Shown: piece after piece, positions 55,030 to 64,000 of the stretch
Layout of the letters: each line of letters opens with the position of its first letter
Numbering within the stretch: position 1 is the stretch's first letter
Assembly (NCBI GenBank): GCA_019009955.1
Contig: CM032229.1
Span: 4,518,001-4,582,000, forward strand
Source: Riptortus pedestris
Taxonomy: Eukaryota; Arthropoda; Insecta; Hemiptera; Alydidae
Direction of reading: 5' to 3'
DNA: 64,000 nucleotides
Program-made: the position numbers and the translations under genes
Notes under the pieces: model-generated
Database searches by the model: none
The model's input: only the letters and a program-made list of their open reading frames with translations
Told to the model about the DNA's origin: nothing

Positions 55030-56152
55030 TTATATAAACAATTTTTCCCACATCCACCTTCAGGCACCATATATACCACTCCACATACACCCTCAGGCAC
55101 ATATATACCACCCCACATACATATATACTGGCACATATATACCACCCCTAACCACCCCTCAGGCACCGTATATCCACTCCACATACACCCTAAGACACCG
55201 TATATACCAATCAACATACACCCTCAGGCACCGTATATACAAGGCCACTAAACCCTAAGACACCGTATATACCAATCAACATACACCCTCAGGCACCGTA
55301 TATTCAAGGCCACTAAACCCTAAGACACCGTATATACCACCCCACATACACCCTCAGGAACCGTAGATACAACGCCACATACACCCTAAGACACCGTATA
55401 TACCACCCCACATACACCCTCAGGCACCGTACCACCCCACATACACCCTCAGTCACCGTATATACAAGGCCACTAAACCCTAAGACACCGTATATACCAC
55501 CCCACATACACCCTCAGGCACCGTATATACCACCCAACATACACCCTCAGGCACCGTATAAACCACCCTACATACACCCTCAGGGACCGTATATACCACC
55601 CCACCTACACCCTCAGGCACCGTATATACCAACCCCACACACACCCTCAGGCACCGTATATACCACCCCCACATACACCCTTAGGCACCGTATATACCAC
55701 CCCCACATACACCCTCAGGCACCGTATATACTACCCCCACATACACCCTCAGGCCCCGTATATACCACCCTACATACACCCTCAGGCACGTATATACCAA
55801 CACCCTCAGGCACCGTATATACTACCCCCACATACACCCTCAGGCCCCGTATATACCACCCTACATACACCCTCAGGCACCGTATATACCACCCCACATA
55901 CACCCTCAGGCACCGTATAAACCACCCTACACACACCCTCAGCACCGTATATACCACCCCCACATACACCCTTAGGCACCGTATATACCACTCCACATAC
56001 ACCCTCAGGCACCATATATACCACTCCACATACACCCTCAGGCACATATATACCACTCCACATACACCCTCAGGCACCATATATACCACTCCACATACAC
56101 CCTCAGGCACCGTATATACCACTCCACATACACCCTAAGGCACCGTATATAG
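55030..56152. repeat. 33-bp minisatellite, about 33 copies
   Basis: Unit close to CACCCTCAGGCACCGTATAT followed by ACCACCCCACATA. Units vary between CACC/CTCC, GTATAT/ATATAT, and 28-34 bp where bases are lost. Because the main period is divisible by three, the minus strand has long open frames with an 11-residue period (GVCGVVYTVPE). I see no start context, signal or flanking exon to make this a gene. Confidence 0.9.
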
Positions 56153-56579
56153 CGCACCAATCCCTTGGTGCAGTCAAATCATGGTCCCCAGCTATTCCCT
56201 CGATGGCTGGACCATCCGTCACCGTTCTGGTTTAGGCATGCATGTGAAGTCAGACCACCTACCTCTCCACCCTAATTATAACATTCAGGGTTCAATGACC
56301 GATGGGTGCCTTTGATGTTTGCCTGTAATCGCAAGTGATTCTGATCTCATCAAATTTAAGGACCATAGACACCCTGGCTCTTTACAACTTTTTATATACC
56401 CAGACATGATCAACTAAGGTAAATACCCTAATTACAACCTCCATAGTGGCAGGAGTTCTTAGGTCCGTATTAGCCAGCAATTGCTCATCATGAATCTACT
56501 CACCATTCCAGGGAAAGAGATTCCTCCACTACAGGTGCCAGAATTCCTCCAGGTCCCACAAGCCAAGGGTGGGATGATC
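56153..56579. other. Unassigned, normal-complexity spacer
   Basis: Sequence between the minisatellite and a SINE fragment. More balanced in base composition than its surroundings, but no reading frame or repeat family is recognisable. Confidence 0.35.
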
Positions 56580-56613
56580 CGCTTTAACTCGCATGGCTAA
56601 CCTGAGCCCCTAT
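56580..56613 (-). mobile_element. SINE head fragment
   Basis: GCTTTAACTCGCATGGCTAA CCTGAGCCCCT is the reversed first 31 bp of the tRNA-derived SINE, including its A-box region. Confidence 0.6.
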
Positions 56614-56799
56614 ATGAGGCATAAGATACTACAAAATTTAGTATTTTTGCAGATGAGACATAAGATACTACAAAATAAATCAACAATCTAATATACATTT
56701 TATATTTACAACTCTTAAAGAATCACAATTTCAATATATTCCTGTTCTCATTTGAGTAGGATGGTTTCTGGAGATGAGCAGAGTAGCGAGAGACAGGGG

Positions 56800-56886
56800 G
56801 GTTGTAGCTAATGAGTGTCCAGGGTCCAGAGAGAGGAGAGGGGGCAGACCCAGGACTATATAGAGTGATGCAACTCTCAATGCTTC
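56800..56886 (+). promoter_or_regulatory. Core promoter of glycine-rich gene B
   Basis: TATATAG at 56857-56863 and initiator TCAG at 56885-56888, the same 30-bp spacing as gene A. The purine-rich block AGAGAGAGGAGAGGGGGCAG is identical to gene A's. Confidence 0.75.
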
Positions 56887-59800
56887 AGCCACAACTAGCC
56901 CATCTTCAGCTAACAACATCCTGTCTTCTCATCTGTCAACGTGAGTACATTCCTATCCCACACTTATATACATCTATTCAATTCAATATCATTCAGAAAG
57001 TGGTATATCGCTACTTAAGTAATCAATTTTAATAAGTCAAGGGAAATAACAACACAGGAATCATAGTATTGCATTTTCAAAGAAATATTTTATGAAAAAA
57101 AGTACTCAAAATAAATAATAGAGGTAAGATACAAAACTAATAAAAAAACCACACACAAAAAAAATACATTTTTCGAAAGCTACTTTTAGTTAAAAATTAA
57201 AATTGTAATATTTTTCTTTTAACAAAAACTTTGTTGATTTGCTGAAACAATATAACTACTAAAAAATAATGATTATTCACTACATGCATTGGAAGGTTCA
57301 TTATAGCCCTAAATGTATTTAAGCTTTGACCATATAAAATATAAAGAAAATAAATGACATAATTGGCCTTTAGCTGAGCTTCTTCATCCGTAATAAGCAC
57401 ACTTTATTATTGTCCCTACTGTGATCATGATTTGTGAAATATAATATTTGAAGTATTTGTGCGCTATGCTCTCCCATACAACATATTAAATAGAAAAAGA
57501 GGAAATAAACGAAAAGTAGCCCAAAACGGGCGGAGAAGAAAATATTTTACAAAATAGGGGAGTTTTTCGCCCTTAAATAGTAATAAATTTATTGGATATG
57601 ACAGAAAAATGGTTCACTGGAAATTTTCTATCAATTAATAAATAGGGAGTTTGCAGTCCGATGACAGCTGTAAAAAAAAAACTCATGACATCAATTCGCT
57701 GGCGGTTTACTGATTATTGTGAAAGACAGCGCGAAATATCAAATTCATTTTCTAAAAAAGTTTGTCTCTTCTTTTGCGAAATGACCCTATTTTCAATCCT
57801 AGTTATATATTGATAAATAAATAATACATACTTCCTTAAATATGAATTACTAAATAATAATAAATATGAATGAAGTATCCATGAACAGAGACGTTTATTT
57901 GCACCAGTTATAATTACAAATTAAGAATAAAACAGATAATATAGGAAACTTATAATAATTTGCCAGTAAGCCTCTATATTATTAATGTATTCTTTGCGGT
58001 GTGCTCACGGGACAAACATCTTGAAAAAAATCAAGGGATTCACATTAGTTACTATAATAATGAATTCCATAATAAACTGTCGTGACATATAAAGAGTCTC
58101 AGCTGATATGAGATCTTAAAAATATTTATGAAATGGTCGAATATAAGTCTTTTAAGAAATGCTGACATTAAGTCAAATTTTTGTATATTTTATAAGATAA
58201 GTTCTTAATTCATTCTTTTAGTTTATGGAAGCTTCTAATTATCATTGGTCAATTCTTATTACCGTAAAGACTACTGCTGATTCTTCGTCCTCGGAGTTCC
58301 ATGGGCCGTGGGTAATTAGGTCATCAATTTCTGACCATGTCAACTAGTTGACGGCTACAGACGATGATCTAGCAACAATGCTGACCGACTCCTGCCTCAT
58401 CCTATCTGGGTGGAGTCACATTTTCAAATTGGAATGCCAAGAGGAAATCATGAAGCGTCACGTCGAATGCTGTATGCCAGATGTTGACATGGGCTGTATT
58501 GTGTGGTCTCGGTATCATGATGTAGGTTTCAACACATTCCACCACACCTCATCATTGCCCAGGCAGTTCCTAATTGGTCAATATTGTATTCTTTCCCGTA
58601 GGGCTAAAATTTGAGAGGTTACCCTAGAAGGTCAATATGAAGTTGATAGATTTTATTTACCGATGGCTTTTTACAGGTGGAGACTCACTTCAGCAAAGCC
58701 AACTTTCCAAAACAGAGCGCCATGGCTCATCGTTCTTCCAGCAACCTGAGCTCAGCCTTGTCCCGCCTGGGACTCGTCCTCTCTGCCATCTACCTCAACC
58801 TAATTTTGGACTCGGTAAGCAACTATTCCATCAAGGACCTGAGGTAGAAACTTAGCAAGGCACTTGTGGATATGCCATAGAATCTTAACAAGGCACTTGT
58901 GTATTTCATAAAGCCTTATCAAGACACTTGTGCATTTGCCATAGAGCCTTAGCAAGATACTTGTGCATTTGCCATAGAGCCTTAGCAAGATACTTGTGCA
59001 TTTGCCATAGAATCTTAGCAAGATACTTGTGCATTTGCCTCAGAACCTTAGCAAAACACTTGTGCATTTCACATAGAACCTTAGCAACACACGTGCATTT
59101 CACATAAAACCTTAAGATGACACTTGAGCATTGGCCACAGAACCTTACTATACACTTGTGAATTTATAACAGAACCTTATTTAGAAGAATTTGCCTTTTG
59201 CTTTGTTGATCAGGTGAAGGGGAGCGATCACCACTCTCACGGGGGAGGTGGTTACTACCCACCTATGGTTATTTCCCCGCAGATGTACCCACAGGTCATG
59301 CCTAGTCCAGCTATCGGTGGGTTTGGTGGTTTCAGGAACCTTGCAGATGTCGGAGGCTTCTATAACCAAGGAGGCAACAATGGATACAACAACAACGGAG
59401 GTTTCTATGATGATCTCTTTGCACAGAGGAATGCCTATGACGTCGGCAATGGCTTTGGAAGTGAGTATACCTCAATAGTACCTCAATCTGACCTTCACTA
59501 CAGTTCTTCACTCCTTACCCCTGATATCCTATCTTGCCTATATTTTATACGAGTTCTTCTATCTTTCCTTCATTTTAAAACTTGATCTCTTAATCACTTC
59601 TTCACTATAGACCAGATTTTCTATCTCTCCTTCAATATACACTAACTCTGAACATTCTATTGCCGAATGTTCTACCTTTCCTCCACAATGTCCAGCTCTC
59701 TTTCAATCTCCGTCACTGTAGACCATCTCTTGTTATCTCACCTTCACTATCCTCTCAACTGCAAGCCCTTGTTACCTTATTTTGCCCTCTGGGAATGCAG

Positions 59801-60567
59801 TTAATATTAATTCCCTTCTTGCTTGATACATTTGTGTATGCTCACTACTAAGAGGAGTCTTAATGAATTGCAGATGGTTATGATTACGGAAAAGGAAGTG
59901 TGTTGGGAGGCGGATATCGAGGGCTTAAGGGTAAGAACAAAGGTCACACAGCTTCCGGCTTCTCCAACTCGTACAAGAAAGACGAGTCTGGTGACAGGTC
60001 GAGCTACTACGATGACGGCCTAGGTCACCAAGGATCCCTCAACTACGGTGCCCAGGACGCAAGGTAAGCTCTTATAACTTAATACAAATCAGCCAATAGA
60101 GAACAGCAAAAGTCAGATTATATCTAACCTCTTAGAGTATGCCCTTCATTTATCAATAGTACTGATAGAAATAGTATGAGTTTCTACAATTATGAAGAGA
60201 TGAATCCACCCATTCTCAGAATTCTATTTCATCAACAAATTGACTGTTGTTTCGTAAGTTATTTTTTTTTTGCTTGTACCTGCCTGTGACTAATGTGTGT
60301 CTGTATTGTAGGTTCAGGGACCAAGGCGGCCAGCTAGGCAGAGGTGGATACCACAACACCAACCTCAACAGGTATGGAACAGGTGGTAGAGGAAGGTACG
60401 GTGACTCTTTGATCTATTCCCGCGGGGGCAATGCAGGGGGTCAGCTGACCGAGGGAGGTTATGGCTTCAGAAATGGCCGGCTCATCCAACCTCATAAGAA
60501 GACTGCCCTTTACCCCATCCCAATGCCCCAGAATCTTTTTTTCGAGCAGATCCCTCCTCCGCTCTGA
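56887..60567 (+). CDS. Secreted glycine/tyrosine-rich protein, gene B (5 exons)
   Basis: Non-coding exon 1 56887-56940 (start inferred); coding exons 58677-58814 (ATG at 58722), 59214-59460, 59874-60063, 60312-60567 (TGA). Exon lengths 93 (coding), 247, 190 and 256 nt equal gene A's exactly, giving 261 aa. Residues 1-31 are the signal segment (RLGLVLSAIYLNLIL). Differences from A cluster in exon 3 (PPQMWPEVLTRLAIGG versus SPQMYPQVMPSPAIGG), while the KGHTASGFSNSY core and the DQGGQLGRGGYHNTNLNRYG block are almost unchanged. No stops or splice damage, so both copies look functional. It probably has the same extracellular role as A; the product cannot be named from sequence alone. Confidence 0.85.
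58850..59185. repeat. About 36-bp minisatellite in gene B intron 2
   Basis: Around nine imperfect copies of a unit like CACTTGTGCATTTGCCATAG AGCCTTAGCAAGATA. It ends just before the exon 3 acceptor. Gene A's intron 2 has a single related copy (CATAGGGCCTTGAGACACTT at 45123-45142). Confidence 0.85.
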
Positions 60568-61065
60568 AGTCACCTGCCAAATTGTTCAAGAGGTATTCCT
60601 GGTCTTCCAGCACTTCATACAGAATCTAATCTATTGCATATTTGAGGAGTAGCTAAATTTTTCAAGTGTTTCAAACACATTTAACCATAACTCCTCAGTG
60701 CATGTTGTCAATTACAAACCAGAAAAAGGTTCAGCTAACCAACAACTACAATGGAGGAGAGGAGATTCAATGGACGTATCAAAGGTTATGACCTTAAGCA
60801 TTCTCAGGACTTGACAAATCAGTTACCTATTATGTAAATAATTTAAATGTGTCTATTTATTTTAAATGCTTTGAGCTTTATTTTATAAAATGAACAAGTA
60901 GTATTTATTTTAGTATTTCGCTACTGTAATTGCTTTATGAACATTGTCCTACGCTTAAATTTCAGTCTACAACGATTATATTAACTCTTCATGTAAAATG
61001 ATTATATTAAATGAAAAGCTTGTCAAATCCGATTATTTATTACATACCCTTTTTCCATCAATAAG
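60568..61065 (+). other. Gene B 3' UTR
   Basis: Shares AGGTTATGACCTTAAGCATT and the TTATTTTAGTATTTCGCTxx segment with gene A. The candidate poly(A) signal is ATTAAA at 61006-61011; gene A's AATAAA is missing. Confidence 0.6.
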
Positions 61066-61105
61066 AAGAGTATGTAGAGGGAGCAGATTTCCCATATATG
61101 GGTAA
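61066..61105 (+). mobile_element. HINE-like 5' fragment, duplicate of 47781-47835
   Basis: GAGTATGTAGAGGGAGCAGA TTTCCC corresponds to GACTATGTAGAGAAAGCAGA TTTCCC after gene A. The first ~20 bp of the element are gone. Confidence 0.55.
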
Positions 61106-61254
61106 CTACCTGTTGTCGTTACCTCAAATCCTAAATTGCAAAAGAGGGTCACAAAACATCTTATGGCTGGCGAACAAATATTATAAAACCACACTTCAGT
61201 TATTTCGTAAATTGATCGTTTCAGAATACGAAATTATATCCTTTCAAAATTATA

Positions 61255-61640
61255 TATTTATAAGTGTCTCGTCAGTTACCGCTCTAGCAGTCGCAATTTT
61301 TGTCGTATTGTCAAGAAACTCGATATATGAGCGTTTCATGTTGAACTAAAGAAGTTGGTTAACAGCTGAAATCAGATTAGGGGAGTGAGAAATTCGAAGT
61401 TTTATAAATCTTACTGAATATTAAATTACCTATAACTTTTTTTTTCTCTCTATCATGAATATTAAGGGAGATATTACGATTTTTTAGTTTTCATCCATCA
61501 GTAAACCCCCAATCCTACTCATGGCATATTAACAATATTACTTACTATTCCCAGCCTAAATACCAAATATTGTTTACATGAGACCTTTATTATGTAAAAG
61601 ACATTTAAATTCGTTGTTTGGTGACATTAACAATTAAGAT
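61255..61640 (-). mobile_element. HINE-like internal fragment, diverged
   Basis: Reversed GTTACCGCTCTAGCAGTCGC, CAAGAAACTCGATATATGAGC, ATCATGAATATTAAGGGAGA and TAAATACCAAATATTGTTTA are in family order. Both termini missing. Confidence 0.65.
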
Positions 61641-61825
61641 TTTACGCTCTTGCTGGGAAATATTTATTTGACCAATACCATACACGATATTTAACAGTTT
61701 CATGCAACTCTTAATAGTCGTTTATGGTTGACACGGGATAGAAATCAGGTGGGTTTGCAGAGGGAGGGGATCGAAAATTCAAACTATCTGTGTTATAATG
61801 ACTAAACTGGAATAGTTTGTATGTT

Positions 61826-62003
61826 GTTATTTAGTAACGTCCACTTTTTGCTACTAACGCTAATTGGGATGGGTTATCTACAGGTTACCACCCTTTTCTA
61901 GCCAGGATGAGACTATGGATTTTATTTAATGAGTTCGTCACTAAATAAATCCCTATTGCCAAAGCGGAAATCGAACTCGCTCACTCTACCATGTGAGATC
62001 AAA
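61826..62003 (-). mobile_element. SINE, head truncated
   Basis: Reversed copy: AACGTCCACTTTTTGCTACT, GGTTATCTACAGGTTACCAC, AAATCGAACTCGC (B-box), CTACCATGTGAGAT; then homology stops before the A-box. Confidence 0.7.
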
Positions 62004-62102
62004 AGTATTCTGTAAACATTTATTTGTTTACACATTAGCATATGCAACTTGAAAGGCGTTGTTTTATTCTGACCTTTGTTACAATCTTTTAGTTTGTGGT
62101 AA

Positions 62103-62320
62103 CACAGATTAGTCATATGTGTTAAGTACTTAGTCGAAATCTACTTGGTAAACCTTGTTGTGGGTTCCATTCCCCCCAAGTTCATGGGTTCTAGTTAATT
62201 ACGAACTCACTGAATAAAATCTCATCATGGCTAAAAAAAAAAAAGGTGATAACCTGCAGATCCTACGTACCTCTCTATTAGCCATAGAAGTATAAAGCGG
62301 ACGTCAATAAATAAAATAAG
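62103..62320 (+). mobile_element. SINE, diverged full-length
   Basis: Head CAGATTAGTCATATGTGTTA, B-box-like GGGTTCCATTCCCCC, body AAAATCTCATCATGGCTAAA, tail AAAGCGGACGTCAATAAATA. With the 61826 copy it forms an inverted pair separated by about 100 bp, just 5' of the last exon. Confidence 0.6.
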
Positions 62321-62326
62321 GAAGTA

Positions 62327-62513
62327 GATAGAGCCAGCTGTTTTGATTCTAACCATCGACTGAAGGAACATAAATATCTTGAAGGAGAGATGAACGACAG
62401 GATTCAGGAACTACTCCTCTCAGAGTACAGCGACTTCAACGATGTGGTTCTCTTGGAAAGTCTGTTCGCGGAGGTCACCCGCGATGGAAATGGGCTCAGG
62501 CAGCTACAAATAG
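62327..62513 (+). CDS. Putative exon of an unrecognised gene
   Basis: An open frame runs without stop from about 62330 (RASCFDSNHRLKEHKYLEGE) through MNDRIQELLLSEYSDFNDVV (Met at 62388) and LLESLFAEVTRDGNGLRQLQ to 62513, where CAAATAG|GTACGTC makes a donor. The N-terminal part is rich in charged residues and predicts helix. Codon-like composition contrasts with the AT-rich flanks. I do not recognise the family. The start may be the Met or an upstream acceptor (AAGTAG at 62326 is weak). The rest of the gene lies beyond the window. Confidence 0.5.
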
Positions 62514-64000
62514 GTACGTCATAGGTGTTACTACTGTATAGGTACTTAGTAGGTGTTTCTACTGTATAGGTACGTCATAGGTGTTACTACTGTATAGGTA
62601 CTGAGTAGGTGTTTCTACTGTATAGGTACGTCATAGGTGTTACTACTGTATAGGTACTGAGTAGGTGTTACTACTGTATAGGTACTGAGTAGGTGTTACT
62701 ACTGTATAGGTACTGAGTAGGTGTTACTACTGTATAGGTACTGAGTAGGTGTTACTACTGTATAGGTACGTCATAGGTGTTACTACTGTATAGGTACTGA
62801 GTAGGTGTTACTACTGTATAGGTACTGAGTAGGTGTTACTACTGTATAGGTACTGAGTAGGTGTTACTACTGTATAGGTACGTCATAGGTGTTACTACTG
62901 TATAGGTACTGAGCAGGTGTTACTACTGTATAGGTACTGAGTAGGTGTTACTACTGTATAGGTACGTCATAGGTGTTACTACTGTATAGGTACTTAGTAG
63001 GTGTTTCTACTGTATAGGTACGTCATAGGTGTTACTACTGTATAGGTACTTAGTAGGTGTTTCTACTGTATAGGTACGTCATAGGTGTTACTACTGTATA
63101 GGTACTGAGTAGGTGTTTCTACTGTATAGGTACGTCATAGGTGTTACTACTGTATAGGTACTGAGTAGGTGTTACTACTGTATAGGTACTGAGTAGGTGT
63201 TACTACTGTATAGGTACGTCATAGGTGTTACTACTGTATAGGTACTGAGTAGGTGTTACTACTGTATAGGTACTGAGTAGGTGTTACTACTGTATAGGTA
63301 CGTCATAGGTGTTACTACTGTATAGGTACTTAGTAGGTGTTTCTACTGTATAGGTACGTCATAGGTGTTACTACTGTATAGGTACTTAGTAGGTGTTTCT
63401 ACTGTATAGGTACGTCATAGGTGTTACTACTGTATAGGTACTGAGTAGGTGTTACTACTGTATAGGTACTGAGTAGGTGTTACTACTGTATAGGTACGTC
63501 ATAGGTGTTACTACTGTATAGGTACTGAGTAGGTGTTACTACTGTATAGGTACTGAGTAGGTGTTACTACTGTATAGGTACGTCATAGGTGTTACTACTG
63601 TATAGGTACTTAGTAGTGTTTCTACTGTATAGGTACGTCATAGGTGTTACTACTGTATAGGTACTTAGTAGGTGTTTCTACTGTATAGGTACGTCATAGG
63701 TGTTACTACTGTATAGGTCTGAGTAGGTGTTACTACTGTATAGGTACTGAGTAGGTGTTACTACTGTATAGGTACGTCATAGGTGTTACTACTGTATAGG
63801 TACTGAGTAGGTGTTACTACTGTATAGGTACTGAGTAGGTGTTACTACTGTATAGGTACGTCATAGGTGTTACTACTGTATAGGTACTTAGTAGGTGTTT
63901 CTACTGTATAGGTACGTCATAGGTGTTACTACTGTATAGGTACTTAGTAGGTGTTTCTACTGTATAGGTACGTCATAGGTGTTACTACTGTATAGGTACT
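62514..64000. repeat. 28-bp minisatellite with higher-order repeat, runs off the window
   Basis: About 53 tandem monomers of 28 bp. Types: A = GTACGTCATAGGTGTTACTA CTGTATAG; B has GTACTTAGTAGGTGTTTC; C has GTACTGAGTAGGTGTTAC; D has GTACTGAGTAGGTGTTTC. From 63130 the order A-C-C-A-C-C-A-B-A-B repeats three times (280, 279 and 279 bp), and a fourth begins at 63968. Each monomer starts with a splice-donor-like TATAG|GTAC. Confidence 0.95.

Noticed and set aside
55313..56122. Protein with 11-residue VPEGVCGVVYT repeats on the minus strand
   Set aside because: The frames follow from a 33-bp satellite; breaks shift freely among the three frames and there is no gene structure.
62514..64000. CRISPR array (28-bp direct repeats)
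   Set aside because: Monomers are directly adjacent with no unique spacers, and the genome is eukaryotic. It is a minisatellite.

Overview
This 64 kb window is nuclear DNA of an animal, most likely an insect. It has spliced genes with GT-AG introns, a TATA+TCAG arthropod-type core promoter in front of two glycine/tyrosine-rich secreted-protein genes, and a dense, nested load of insect-style transposons. The glycine-rich genes and the repeat mix would suit a hemipteran, but nothing here proves the order. I see no bacterial, plasmid or phage features.

Host genes, left to right. (1) 1294-13377 (+): a complete 9-exon cytosolic-type histidyl-tRNA synthetase of 490 aa; every exon joins in frame. 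Its introns hold a Penelope-like fragment and two LINE fragments. (2) 17328-18098 (-): a single-exon actin maturation protease (ACTMAP/C19orf54 family), tail-to-tail with HisRS. (3) 42720-47269 (+) and (4) 56887-60567 (+): two tandem paralogues with identical 5-exon structure. Each encodes a 261-aa secreted Gly/Tyr-rich protein of unknown function, and their promoters and first exons are nearly identical. (5) about 62327-62513 (+): a coding-looking exon of an unrecognised gene, whose donor site leads straight into a 28-bp minisatellite that runs off the window.

Most of 18.3-54.9 kb is transposons. The dominant family, over 20 copies, is a non-autonomous element with subterminal inverted repeats, a 3' terminal palindrome followed by CTAA, and a core microsatellite. 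It matches the Helentron-associated (HINE/DINE-1-like) plan and is called HINE-like here. A second family is a canonical non-autonomous Helitron with a hairpin+CTAG 3' end and 3-4 internal units of about 297 bp. Five Helitrons (27150-34757) sit inside the TA microsatellite of one HINE-like element (26173-34930). That element in turn abuts a Ty3/gypsy pol fragment, and the pol (34931-40142) is cut three more times by HINE-like insertions. A second dead gypsy with two short LTRs lies at 20327-23372. Penelope-like, LINE, hAT and tRNA-derived SINE pieces are also present.

The least ordinary signals are: patchwork recombination between HINE-like and Helitron sequence at 15-40 bp scale (50.37-50.57, 51.75-51.79 and 52.25-52.30 kb); a near-perfect 605-bp palindrome (18685-19289); a higher-order-repeat minisatellite (10 monomers of 28 bp) beginning exactly at a splice donor; and a tandem gene duplication whose downstream end in both copies is the same HINE-like 5' fragment.
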